From the NCBI GenBank assembly GCA_000310025.1, contig FN649758.1:3530828-3594827 (forward strand): a stretch of 64,000 bases of DNA. Reading direction: 5' to 3'. The notes under the pieces are model-generated. The model did not search any database. It was not told the DNA's origin and worked only from the letters and a program-made list of their open reading frames with translations. Each line of letters starts with the position of its first letter. Positions within the stretch are counted from its first letter, which is position 1. This DNA comes from Ectocarpus siliculosus (Eukaryota; Sar; Phaeophyceae; Ectocarpales; Ectocarpaceae). Shown piece by piece: positions 44,578 to 55,200 of this stretch. A program made the translations under genes and the position numbers.

Positions 44578-45765
44578 ACAGAAAATCGAAATTGCCCTCC
44601 AGCGAGGATGGGGGGGGGTGGCCCATGTGTGCGGGACAATTTATTCACGTAGACCCTTGGCAGAGAGGTGACCAGCAATAATCTGTTTGACCGAAAGCGA
44701 ACGTCGAAATATCAACATCGATTTATGCATAGGAACATGGTGTCGCCTCGTTGAACATCCAAATTGATTGGAGTCGTGGGTCCAATGGGACACGACAGGT
44801 GATCATGTTAAAGGTCCCAACAATTTGCAGCATCAAATGCTATTGACGCTAAACCATATAAGGCGAGGATGCACTGTCGGGAGTCTCGATGCGAATTGGT
44901 CTGGCGGCACGCTTCCGTTCGTAGTCTAGCGAGGACAAAGTCGTTTCATTCCGAAAGGCGTCTACGTCTGTCCGTCCGTGCTTGGATAGAACAAAAACAA
45001 TGCGCACAAGTCATCCGGTGAAATAGCTGTAGTCGCTGTCCGGGGGAAATCGTTGTTGACGGACTGTAGCATCAAGACATTCGCATGCTTTCACGTTCAT
45101 TCGCGCGTTCAGCGCGGGTTTTCGTTTTGACGCGGAGGTCGGACACAGGTAGAGGGAACCGCGGCCAAACGCTGTCTGGTCTATCCACGATTGATTTTTC
45201 GGGAATGAATGTCGAAGAGCAACTCACCCCGCATCCGCCACGACCACCAAAAGGTAACCACGGTGAGAACGGTACCATGTAGACGGTACGCGTTGACATG
45301 AGCTCTATTTGATTGGTCTGCTGTACGTCGTAGTATTGCAACGGGAGGCACGAGTCGAGCGAGCTGTTGGTGACAATGCGGCTCAGCTCACTGACTCACG
45401 GTCGTCGCCAATATCGGGGGAACGATGAACAGACACATGCTACCGTAGGTCATTCATTTTCTTTCGCACCATCCTGTCGAAGGAGTTCGAAGGGGGGCTT
45501 CACTGAAGCTATCCCCTGTCAACCTTGCCTTTTCAATAGTTGTTTCCGTGGTAGCTTGAATCTGAGTCGGTGGTGGTGTCGAGGGTAGTGAGGTGTGGTG
45601 GGAGGTGAGAATTGGACGAGCGTAATGGACGTTACAGAATTGACAGGTAGATGGGTTGAACTGGCAAGTGACTCGTCGACGTTTTGTTGAACCAAATTCA
45701 GAAGCCCGGCAGTTGCAGCGAAAATGGGCACGGCTAATCGTTGACAGTTTCAAGAAATTGTAGGA

Positions 45766-46143
45766 ATTCGGGCCGATTGTACACGTTTTGTGTTGTTTGC
45801 GGGTGTTGCTCTACTACACAGTGGGCCATTTGTTGTTGTAATTGTTTATACGTTGGGGAAGTTTTCGAAGCAAGTTGGAAGGCACTTGTCAAGGTTCGAA
45901 ACAAATGGAAGCGACCATTCCAAGGTATTTTGGCCCTACTCGCTTCAAATTGTTCGATTACTGTACGTCAGATGTATAATATACCCAAAAAAGTCGGGAG
46001 AAGCAACCCTCTTTGAGACGAATATACTCGACAACAACAGGAGGAGTCTTGACGGTCTAGATATGGAAATATATTGTTTGCTCTCGTGAACCTTGAGATT
46101 TTGACAGATATGTTAATGTTTCCTTATAGATATATCTTGTAGT
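45766..46143. other. Non-coding stretch right of the repeat array
   Basis: This is the first sequence outside the array. It is AT-richer than its surroundings. I see no gene, repeat or RNA in it. Confidence 0.5.
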
Positions 46144-46428
46144 CTACATCGTTGACCGCCACGACTTCATGAATCCACCCCGGACATCCCATTTATGTCG
46201 CCACCTAACCTCAATAAAAACAGGACGAAGGCGGGCTGTGACCACGCCCGTCCCAAGTCGCAATACCTCTGGTTGACTCTTCAGCTCCCAATCTATTTTT
46301 TCAGTGGAGCGGAAATATTCCTGCTCGAAGAAAAATTGCCCGTCTGCCTCAATTAAGTTTGCCAACGCCTCGGTGCCCATTTTCGCCAAACACTGCCGCA
46401 GTCCCACCTCACCTCGACTACTTCGCAC
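46144..46428 (-). CDS. Unidentified open frame or exon
   Basis: A 94-codon frame has ATG at the internal MGTEALANLIEADG and a balanced, charged composition that looks protein-like. After PVFIE there is a GTTAGG that could serve as a splice donor, which would make it an exon of about 60 codons. I recognise no family. It lies downstream of, and on the same strand as, the LRR gene. It may be chance. Confidence 0.25.
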   Translation of the reverse strand: MRSSRGEVGLRQCLAKMGTEALANLIEADGQFFFEQEYFRSTEKIDWELKSQPEVLRLGTGVVTARLRPVFIEVRWRHKWDVRGGFMKSWRSTM

Positions 46429-46982
46429 GTGTTGCCGCTTCCCCTGACGTCACTCCTTCTTGCTCCTCTATCTCCATTTTCACATGATTGAGGCTTCACC
46501 TATGTATCAACAAACTCTTCTACCTCACGGCATCACCCCCGAGAGACTCGTTCTCCCTCGAATAAGTATTTAGACGCATCTCTGTCAATTGTGTGTCGCC
46601 GCAAATATACGTCGGCTACCCTGAACGTGCATATGATACAGGCTTCGCCAAAACAACCTAACTCTTCTACGTCATTCCATCACCCCGGGATTTGTTCACC
46701 CTCTCGCATGCGTTTGTACTTACATACGTCTTCTGCCCTTGTGTGCCACGCCATACTTCTCGTTTTTAACTATACACTCAAATCCTTTCTCCCGCTGGAA
46801 TATACTATGAAACCGCGGAACAGCCTACTTCATACGTTGGGCGGATTTCAGTTGCCTTGGCCAGTTCACGCTGCGCTCCCGCATTCCGCCTTCAAGTTGA
46901 CATCAGTCGGACAACAACTGTTTTGAGGGTATCCCCTGCAACTTGTTAGCCGAAGGTTTGCACAGCGTGTTGTCGGTGCGCG
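46429..46982. other. Intergenic stretch
   Basis: Two similar segments (about 46,490-46,600 and 46,630-46,760) share ATGATnnAGGCTTC, CAAC(A/T)..CTCTTCTAC and CATCACCCC, suggesting an old duplication. The 111-codon plus frame at 46,591 has no recognisable domain. No gene is supported. Confidence 0.35.
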
Positions 46983-47413
46983 CTATTTCGCCCCCATAGT
47001 GGTCACAATGAAACCCACGACAATCATCGCAGCGCCGACGAAGTTGTTCCAGCCCGTCAGCGACTCACACGATGCAGCCGCGTTATTGCTGTCAGTTTCG
47101 ACAGTGGGCATTCCGGTTCCGCTGGTATTTGCCTCTCCAACGCACGACCAAGGGGAACACTGCAGACCGGCCGCTTCCGTGATACACGAAAAGTAGGCTT
47201 GGGCCCGATCGTTGGTTGAGCAGTCGCCGCCAGACTGCTCGTCGAGGCAGCATAAATGCTGCCCGAAGGTAGCGCACCCTTCATCCGAGTTTATGGAGGC
47301 TGTACACGAGTTCCAGCCATCTTGGTCCGTGACGGTGTTGCATTCCATGCATTCGGGGTCTTCTTGGCATGCTTCCGCAAAAGGCAGGCAGCCCTCAACG
47401 GGGTTCCAGGGGG
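46983..47413 (-). CDS. LRR gene, C-terminal exon: Cys-rich domain plus transmembrane segment
   Basis: The exon starts after a strong acceptor (TTTTTCACTCTCAG) with two bases completing a codon. It encodes 142 residues from PWNPVEGCLPFAEAC to the stop at 46,983. It has about fourteen cysteines in the first 100 residues (including CMEC and LCCLDE), a Thr/Ser-rich spacer, and a final hydrophobic stretch NNFVGAAMIVVGFIVTTMG. The tail could be a transmembrane helix or a GPI-type signal. Confidence 0.7.
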
Positions 47414-50400
47414 CTGAGAGTGAAAAACACAACGACAGAGAGACGACCAACCTTGTTGTTCTCTGATGTACGAGGGTTTGCGGGAATCAGTGGTTATGGT
47501 GTAAAGCGGAAACGACGGAAATCTCTCTGATTGTATTCGTACCCCGGTCACCACACGAGCGAGGTGATGATGGGGTGCATTCAACTGTGAACAGATCTCT
47601 CTCTCTCTGATTGTAGTCGTACCCCGGTCACCACACGAGCGAGGTGATGATGGGGTGCATTCAACTGTGAACAGGTCGGTACTCGCACCCCCACCGACGA
47701 CCGACTACTTCTACCAACATGCCGGGTCTGCGGTACGGCCGACCTTGGCACGAGCTACACACGGCTCAGACATGTTTACCTGGTGTAGGCTGGGGTGTGG
47801 GTGCAGAGGTCGGTTGTGGCGTTATCGCTGTGAGGAGACGTCAACGGGGCAAGGAGGGCGCATAAACATTTTTTCGACGGTAGATATCATGAGGAAGCTA
47901 AATTTTACTGCAGAAGGCGCCAACACTTACGAACGTCTAATTTTCTCCGAGGCTCGGTTCTTATTTCCTGTGTAGGGAAACCCAACGAGATCATTATCTA
48001 TGAAGAAAATGTTGAGTTTCGATTATTCCATCAAGTTGGAGTTTCGATTATAGAGAGATTGAACTTTTCAACTACCAGGTGCTGAAGTGGTGGCGTGCCC
48101 TGGGAGCAGTCACATGTTGGGCACTGGTGAATCGTCCTACTCCAGGTGTAATAGGCGGTGAAGGCAATTATTCAAGTGCCCAGCAATACAATACTTGTTG
48201 GATACAAAAGCGCGGTTGCCAATGTTTATGCTTGAACAGCTCACCAGTACATGTGTAGCCGTCTACGCCCGGCTCGCAGTCAAGGCACGAGACGTCGACC
48301 CCCTCGCCTGGACAAGCTGAAAGGAAGGGTTATTTTCGAAACAAGCGACAACTTCAGGAATGATACGTGAGCACCGCACTGTGAACATAATTGATGTGAC
48401 GGTGCGATTCCTGGCGTTGCGCGGAACTGCATCACAAGAAAAGCAAAACCACTAGTGTACTCCGCCCGCCAACTCTTTGGCTCTTTGAACGTGCGTTGGT
48501 GACGAGGCTTCGTGCAAAAGGGCACGGTGAAGCACACGACTCGTTGATCACAGAAGTCAAACACGAGCCGCCGACGCCCGCTGGGCCGCAAGAACTCATC
48601 GTCCCCAAAGCAATGTGGCCTATTGATGGAGTGACTTTCACCCGCGGTAAGTGTGGACTTGACCCTACATGTTGAACACTGACGCACTCACCACACATTT
48701 CTCCTACGCCCTCGGGAACGAGAAGCGTGACCTCACTGAGCTTCGTCCTGCATAGCAATCACGCGGGCTGTGTCGGTAAACACGGTTGCTGCTGAGTATG
48801 TGATCGACAGTCTAAAGCGTCGCTGCTGCATGGGGCGGAAATGCGCATGTCCTGACGAAGTCGATTGTGCGCTGGCAGACAAGAGCTCAGTCACTCTTTC
48901 GCCGGAGCCGTCGCGATTGTGGAGCTACACGCTCATCTACGGTAAACACTTCCTCGTCAATCGTAACCACCTTTTGCAGACGTTTTTCACGTCATCAAGG
49001 GCGTGAAAGATGAAAAACCTACAGTAGGTTGGAGGCTCCCGTGTGTGACGTAAAGCAATCTCACCCGGCCATTGATGGCACACATTGGAGATCGTCGTTC
49101 CCCGTCAAGTCCCTGCGACAGCGACCAGCCCATCCAATACCGTTGCAGATGGCCAGGTGGGAGATGTGTTCGTTAGTGTGATGAAGAGACTCGTGGTTTT
49201 TCTTTCCGTCGCAGATGAATGTACAACGCAACGGGTTGCAGCATCTCTCGACTCTGTAATAAGTACCTACAGATTTTCTTCGTCACGACACACGAGCTTC
49301 TTGTTCTGTACCGTCTATCGCAGCAGTATTCCATGCACATCCTTTTCGCTGAAGCTGTTCCCGTAGAACCCTCCCGTAGAAACACCTCCTACAGGTATTG
49401 AAGGGGGTTCGGGCGGCGAGACACATGACGATATACAACTTGACGCGACATGCCCAGGGCCACCTGAGAGCGGCAGGTCCAACGCAGGTTGAACCCCGAA
49501 ACAACATATCGTCTTACAGGCTCGTAAGCGATCGGAGGTCTGCTAGAAGCCCGGCCGGGAGGGTGCCCAAAGCGTTGTCATTCAGGTAGCTGATTTTTTC
49601 GGACGAAGAAGGGGGTACGGGGAAAACGCATCGCGTCAGAACTGGCTCGTGAGGGCCAAAAGGGCCAAATGACACCTTGAAAAAAACGATGCTGCATCCT
49701 TCCGGAGCGGCCTTGAGGGGACGAGGAGACGACAAGTACGACGCCGTGGTTGCGGAAGTGAGCAGGGTTCAACACGACTCGAATACACTACAGGGGCCGA
49801 GGGTCAAATGGTACTCGTAGTATCAATGGTGGATGACATCACCAGCTCCTGAGCAAATCCCACGGCTTTGGTGCACGTGAAAGATAGTTCGAGAATGCGT
49901 GACTGAAAAGAACTGCAGCTACTGTAGTCGCTGGCTATCATCTGAAGTCAGTTGCGTTCGCCTCTTTGCGACAAATATTTGGGCTCCATCTCCTGTTCGG
50001 GAAACGTGGAACCCTGACCTACTCTTGTTCAAGAAACCATTTTCACAGCGCTTGTGTTCCGATAGATAGAGCGACGATTGTACGATACACGTGCGAGGTC
50101 AGATTGAAACCGGAACTGTTGTAGTACCGAGCAAACAACGCCTTCCAAGAAAACAACTCATGCATGCACACAGCCAGTAGTCGTCTGCCAGGACTCGAAT
50201 GTGGCTTGCTCGCTCCAGAGCGAAGAATATACCAGTAGGTGCTTTCGGACTTTTGAGCCATGTCTCAGCCGTATTGCAAAGGCCCTTGTAGTGTAGCCGA
50301 AGAATTACATTCGAGACAGAGGTGACGGCGGAAGCATGTCCTCAATCTCAATCTCCCCGCTTCCAACGTGGCACAGTTCCTGTCGCGGAACTTTCGTAAC

Positions 50401-52299
50401 CGTGTGTCTGTACACCCCCGGGAACCCATCGGGCGCGGTGCGAAAAATGTATCCATTACGTTGGTCGATGTGCACTCATCATTCGTACACCATTCATGAA
50501 CGAGCACTTACAGGATTTGAAGCTTGTTCAGGCCATCGAAGATATCAGAAGGGAGTGCACTGAGAACGTTCGAGTCCAGCGTGCTGGTCACGGCGCGGAG
50601 GGGGGGTCGAGGATGCGTGGAGTGCATGGCTTAGTGCTCAGTTCAGTGGGGCTCGCTGCAGAAGGGCAGGCTGGCAGCGGAATGTGATACTGTAAAAGCA
50701 CTCGCTTTGCTGAAGCCTACAATAATATATGCACGCTTTGCCGGGAACAATCAAGTATCTAACTGTTCCCAGCACGGAACTGACAGTTGTTTCTCCCGAC
50801 GTGCGGCGCACGTACGCGTAGACACATACCCGAAGGATTGTACCAACCACGACGGTGATTGAACGGAGGAGATAGGAACACCGAGGTCTTTGATGCCATC
50901 GTTTCAGACGACAACCGAGAAAACAATCGATGTTGATCGGAAGAAGTGGGGACCAATTGCCATTGACGGAGCCATCCTGGACGGGCCATGCACGCCGTGT
51001 ATCGCCCAACAACTTACAGAACAATGAGGGCCGTGAGGGTCACCAGGAACCCCGATGGTAGGGAGCTCAACGTGTTGGAGCTCAAGTTCAGAGTTGAAAC
51101 AGCCTCGAGACCATCGAAACACTCCGCTGTGACTGCTGATAAAGCGTTGTCATTAAAATACCTGGGAAACCCGGAGGGCAAAACGCGCGCGATCAAGGGG
51201 TGACAAGACTAGCGCCGAAGCAAAATATCATTGATCGCGTTGTTCCCGTAGGTACTCGAACCTGTGCTACCGCAACCGCGATATCGTGCCGTAAGCTGGA
51301 AATACCGAGAGCGACAACCAGAGCTGTCGTTGCCACAGAATAATGAAGCACTACATAGCACAAGACCGCGTTCCAGGAATTTCTTTGCACACGGTTATTA
51401 GACACGTCGCACAATTGCCAACATGCGAAGCGAATATCATTGTCGTAGTGCAAGATCGAGGCCGTGGGATCTATTCGCGCTCATCGTGTAGGTTGCCGTG
51501 AAGGGACTATTCGCCCTTGGATCAAGTAGCGGATGCGCGGACGACATGGGAGACGGTGTTCCCCAAGTATCTGCTCTACTCGAGCTCTGGCGTTTAGGCT
51601 AGAAGCGAATGAATTCCCTCTGGGAGGGCGTAAATACATGGGCAGGGAGCTGTCACGGCCTCTTCTGCAAAGAAGACTCGTACAGTGTACTTTGAAATCG
51701 CCGCCCGAGTAAGGCCGTCTTACACTGTTTTTTTACGGCTTCAGATTGCGGATGGCCGCAAGGCTGACCACACGTGAGCCATGTAAGTAGCTGATATCTC
51801 ACGAACACAAAATCTGTTTCATCTCTCCGGCATGGAACACGATAACTGCTCACAGCGACTTGAGCGAAGCTAGCCCGCTTGAAGTCCCGAAGAGACCGTC
51901 AGGTAACGAGGTCAGTCGGTTAGAACCAAGGTCCCTGTTGCGTGTTCAGGGCAGGAGGCCAGGCGAGATTAGAGGCATCCAAACGCACACGACGCTTCCT
52001 CCTGGTAGTCCTTGTTGCAAAACACCAACTCAAGTTAGCGCAGATCTGTTATTTGGTTGTTACCATGCACTATCACAGTGTTTGAGAGCAGTCTCGGTTC
52101 AAATTGGTCGTGAAGTACTCAGCATCGAGCAGCTTCGTTAGGAGCCAATCTACTGTAGGACAAACCATATACGCACAGTACAATTCATACGCTCTTATCG
52201 ATGCTACGGAGCGCCCAAGGCACTCACAGGCTCCAGAGGTGGCTCATCCCATCAAACATTCCGGAAGGTAGAGACTCCAGCTCATTGTGCTGGAAGCTC
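46983..52299 (-). CDS. LRR cell-surface protein gene, multi-exon (5' end not resolved)
   Basis: Minus-strand exons fit one gene model by phase: LRR exons 52,299-52,228, 51,161-51,018, 50,583-50,512 and 49,589-49,518; then 48,747-48,692, 48,316-48,245 and 47,413-46,983. Each LRR exon is 72 nt (or 144), starts with the last base of a codon and ends with CT before GT, so modules can be added or lost without shifting the frame. The LRR part binds ligands or partners in known families. The following parts are cysteine-rich, and the last exon ends in a hydrophobic segment, so the product is probably anchored at the surface with LRRs outside. Two further candidate LRR exons look degenerate. The signal-peptide exon may be at 56,332-56,464. 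Without transcript data the exon chain is a hypothesis, but individual LRR exons are well supported. Confidence 0.65.
47521..47674. repeat. Tandem duplication in the last intron of the LRR gene
   Basis: Two copies (47,521-47,594 and 47,595-47,674) share CTCTGATTGTA(T/G)TCGTACC and the following 50 bases through CAACTGTGAACAG. They differ by a short CT expansion. The rest of the intron (47,675-48,244) shows nothing recognisable. Confidence 0.9.
48245..48316 (-). CDS. LRR gene, EGF-like cysteine exon (72 nt)
   Basis: The acceptor CCTTTCAG and donor GTGAGC bound 72 nt encoding CPGEGVDVSCLDCEPGVDGY followed by TCT. The C-x9-C-x2-C pattern and the GY-x-C end resemble EGF/TNFR-like cysteine modules. 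It is phase 1 at both ends and joins in frame to the exon on each side. Confidence 0.62.
48692..48747 (-). CDS. LRR gene, linker exon after the LRRs (56 nt)
   Basis: It is bounded by TATGCAG and GTGAGTGC. It takes one base to complete the preceding codon (as after an LRR exon) and ends with one base of the next codon (as needed by the EGF-like exon). It encodes TKLSEVTLLVPEGVGEMC. The phase change from LRR type to cysteine type fits a boundary exon. Confidence 0.5.
49393..49463 (-). pseudogene. Degenerate LRR exon candidate (71 nt)
   Basis: It lies between CTCTCAG and GTAGGA, with length one short of 72. The end reads RRPNPLQYL in the LRR-type frame, but the start is out of that frame. It may be a decayed LRR module skipped in splicing. 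Confidence 0.3.
49518..49589 (-). CDS. LRR exon (72 nt)
   Basis: Acceptor AAAATCAG, donor GTAAGA. It encodes one 24-residue LRR, YLNDNALGTLPAGLLADLRS followed by LTSL. It has the Asn and Leu positions of the LxxNxLxxLP consensus. Confidence 0.75.
50047..50115 (-). pseudogene. Possible divergent LRR exon (69 nt)
   Basis: It lies between CAACAG and GTGAAA. It encodes SGFNLTSHVYRTIVALSIGT followed by QAL in the LRR phase. It is one codon short and lacks the LP motif, so it may be a diverged module or chance. Confidence 0.3.
50512..50583 (-). CDS. LRR exon (72 nt)
   Basis: Acceptor GTGACCAG, donor GTAAGTG. It encodes TLDSNVLSALPSDIFDGLNK followed by LQIL, a complete 24-residue LRR with the same phase as its neighbours. 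Confidence 0.75.
51018..51161 (-). CDS. Double LRR exon (144 nt)
   Basis: Acceptor TTTCCCAG, donor GTAAGTTG. The length is exactly 2 x 72 nt. It encodes YFNDNALSAVTAECFDGLEA and then VSTLNLSSNTLSSLPSGFLV followed by TLTALIVL. Loss of an intron between two 72-nt modules would explain it. Confidence 0.8.
52228..52299 (-). CDS. LRR exon (72 nt)
   Basis: Acceptor CTACTTCAG, donor GTGAGTGC. It encodes SFQHNELESLPSGMFDGMSH followed by LWSL. It is the most upstream LRR exon I can identify. Confidence 0.75.
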
Positions 52300-55200
52300 C
52301 TGAAGTAGGTATGGAGCAAACGAGAAGAGAAAATAGATTCAATACCGGCATGATCAAATTGGGTTCCATGCCGCGTTGAAATTGGTTGGTTTTACATGCT
52401 AATTTAGAACCATGTCCGCAGTGTGCGGGTGTGACTGGCCGTAGTGTCCCCTTACCGCCGGATCGTGAAACATTCAAGGAAGTGGCACATCCAAATCGTT
52501 TTGTGTGTGCCCACTTTCGTTGCTCTCCTATTCAGGATGATAAAATACCACCAATGTTTAGACGCAGCCATTATCGATTGACCGACGCTGGTTCGTCTAG
52601 GTTCACGAGAACCCCACAATCGCAATCACAGTCACGATGCCATAGAGAGAGTACCACCGTACACCAGCGAGTACAACACAGCAATACTTTCATCATTGTG
52701 GCCTACATGAGAACAAGAACTCACAAGAACTCAAGCGCCTCCACGTCCTGAAACAATCCTGATGGTATCGCCGAAAAGAGATTGTTTTCCATGCGTCTGG
52801 TAGGCATACACACAGCGCCGAAAGCAGGATGCCAGTTGTAGCATTGGTTGTCTTTCGGACTTGTCCACGAGTGAAAATATACCAAGCTGGTACTGGATCC
52901 AAGCCGATACGAGTGAGTTATTCTCTGGATACTGTTTGTCGGGGTTGTTGAAAACGCTGGCCACCATAAGAACAGGAAACGTAAACGCCCAAGTTTTCAC
53001 CACCACCACAACCACTACTACCGCCAACAAAAGCCTAAAAAACTAAAAATGTAACATCAACAGCATCGACAACAACATTGCAGCGGCAGCAGCAACAGCA
53101 AGAGCAACGGCAATTGACCGCTTTCTCACAACTCTCGTAGTGCTCCAAAGCCTTCGAGTAGCCCCTCGCCAACGGTCGTCATCGAGGTGTCCGAGAGTCG
53201 TCTGTTGAATGTCCGATGGCGAGGAGGGGATGGTGGTTGCGTTGTACCAAGGCATCCTTTCACCGGAGGGGAACGTTTCGTGGGAGAAGATCTCTGCTAC
53301 CTACCTCAATTATGCGCACCTGATTTGATGTCAACGACGCCGAACTTCATATGACAGATACACGATAAGCGAAACGCGAGCTCTCCACCATATTCGACTT
53401 GAGAACGCAGAAAGGAATCCAGGTGTCCGATACTGCCCCGGTTCGACGTTCAGCCGCTGATGAACAGTTCTATGAGTGCCAGCCGACACGTCGGATATTC
53501 GATTGTTTCAAATGCACAGTAGTCTCACTGGAATCTTCGTTTATTCCTACCAGTATGTAGGTAGTCACACCATCCCATGCATCGAGGTCGGACTGGAACA
53601 AGTGAAAATAGTGCTTACACGGCCTGCGCTCTTACAACTCTGTGATCGTTCCTCTTCCAGCTGCGTCGAAGCACGACCCAAGATCGTCCATGTCCTCGTC
53701 GGCCAAACCACACCCGACGAACGAGCTGGCCACGAACGGTGAAGAGGATGGGAGGAACATTTTCAATGTGTCCATCTCTAGAACTTGGGGCCTGCTTCAC
53801 ACTTCATGCCGCACATGCGATAGATACGGAGTAAGAGACGGCTAGACATGCGATCCTGGTGCTCTACAGCACGACCGATGTTAGACTGATCGGTCAGGCT
53901 GTACACAAGATACATGAAAGGGCCATCTCTTTGGGAAATTTTTATTCCCCACACATCTCCATTTTATTGAACGCGGGAATAGGATTTTCGGCCCTCGAAA
54001 TTCCGGCAAAGGCCCCCGTCACCTTGGCGCAGGGATTCCAAGGGAATGTGGACTGACAAGGGCACGCCGATTCTCAAGGCGGTTCTCACATTTCGTTCAC
54101 CAAGATATACTGGGCAATATTCCAGCAATGCTCGTCGTGGAAGGAGTAGAATATTTTCTCTATCCCCGAACACTTGGGTTGAGGAGGAGAGGCGAGAAAG
54201 TCCTCCTCTTATCACCAATTGGCGTCAAAGGCAGTGTTCTTCTGAAACTCTGTACAGCAGTTCGATACTTAGCTGCTCACATGACGGATTGGCTCGACAA
54301 ACAATGCACTGCATGCAGGACATCCGTTCTGCGACATTTTTTATTCGAACGTTATTACGATTGTGACGGGGGAGGGTGAAGCTGCCTCAACTTTCGAGGT
54401 GGCTTATACAACACACTCTAGCCAGAACGTTTCTTCGCCCGGTCGGGGGCTGTCTACATTTCATCGCATTCACCGTAGAGGACGAATGACCACGACCTTA
54501 CTGTTTGTCAACAGGAGCATGTTCATGTACGCACGGCGCTGCCCTTACACGTCGGTGAACACCGGAAAAATCAACGCTTGTGCAGGACGTTGGAGGGCGC
54601 TTCCGTGTTGACCAACCGAGATGATGGTTGACTAGTGTCAAGGGTCTGTAGCCTTGTGCCCCATCATACTAGAAAAAAATGGAAAAGAGCCCCCATCAGA
54701 GAAATAAATATGTTCCTATTGTACGGTTGTGGAACACAAGACCTAAACACAGCCTAAACGCAGAGGATTGCTCGTCGAACCAACGCTGCGAGGCAGTGAC
54801 AGAGCTTCATATACGATGTGGAGTAGCTGCTATGTTTCTCGATCCCTGAAATGTACGCGTATATTCTTCGTCGAGCAATGTGTTCAAGCCACACGTGATA
54901 CCGTTGCAACGGCACCATGGGGTGTTTATTATAGAGGGAGAAATGAACGTTTCGAGTTCCGGGCAGGAGGCTTGGGATCGGTTCTTGCATTTTCTAGGTT
55001 CGTGGCCGTGTGCCACTGTATCACTCATAAGCTGGATACAGAGACTGGTCGACGATTCGTTGACCCTGCACCACAGCGTTTCCATGCGTTTCCAAAGGCA
55101 TGCTATTGATGACGGCGCCCAGCCTCATATCATCTTTTGAAACAAATGAAAATCTGAGCAACTCTTACGTGCTGAAGAGGCTCTATTTCTCCAAACCCGC

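Larger units (their letters stand above)
40292..45765. repeat. ACD repeat core, copy 4
   Basis: Block A starts near TTCATATCAATACACAAC without a preceding family B element, so it shows the pre-insertion side of the B junction. C and D follow. D becomes more divergent after about 45,690 and similarity ends near 45,765 (GACAGTTTCAAGAAATTG). This marks the right edge of the array in this window. Confidence 0.87.

Noticed and set aside
47655-47975. Plus-strand 106-codon frame as a gene
   Set aside because: It lies in the presumed last intron of the LRR gene, overlaps a tandem duplication and has no recognisable domain.
48280-48758. Minus frames of 108-135 codons as single-exon genes
   Set aside because: They run through splice sites of the LRR gene model; only the 56-nt and 72-nt segments have the expected composition.
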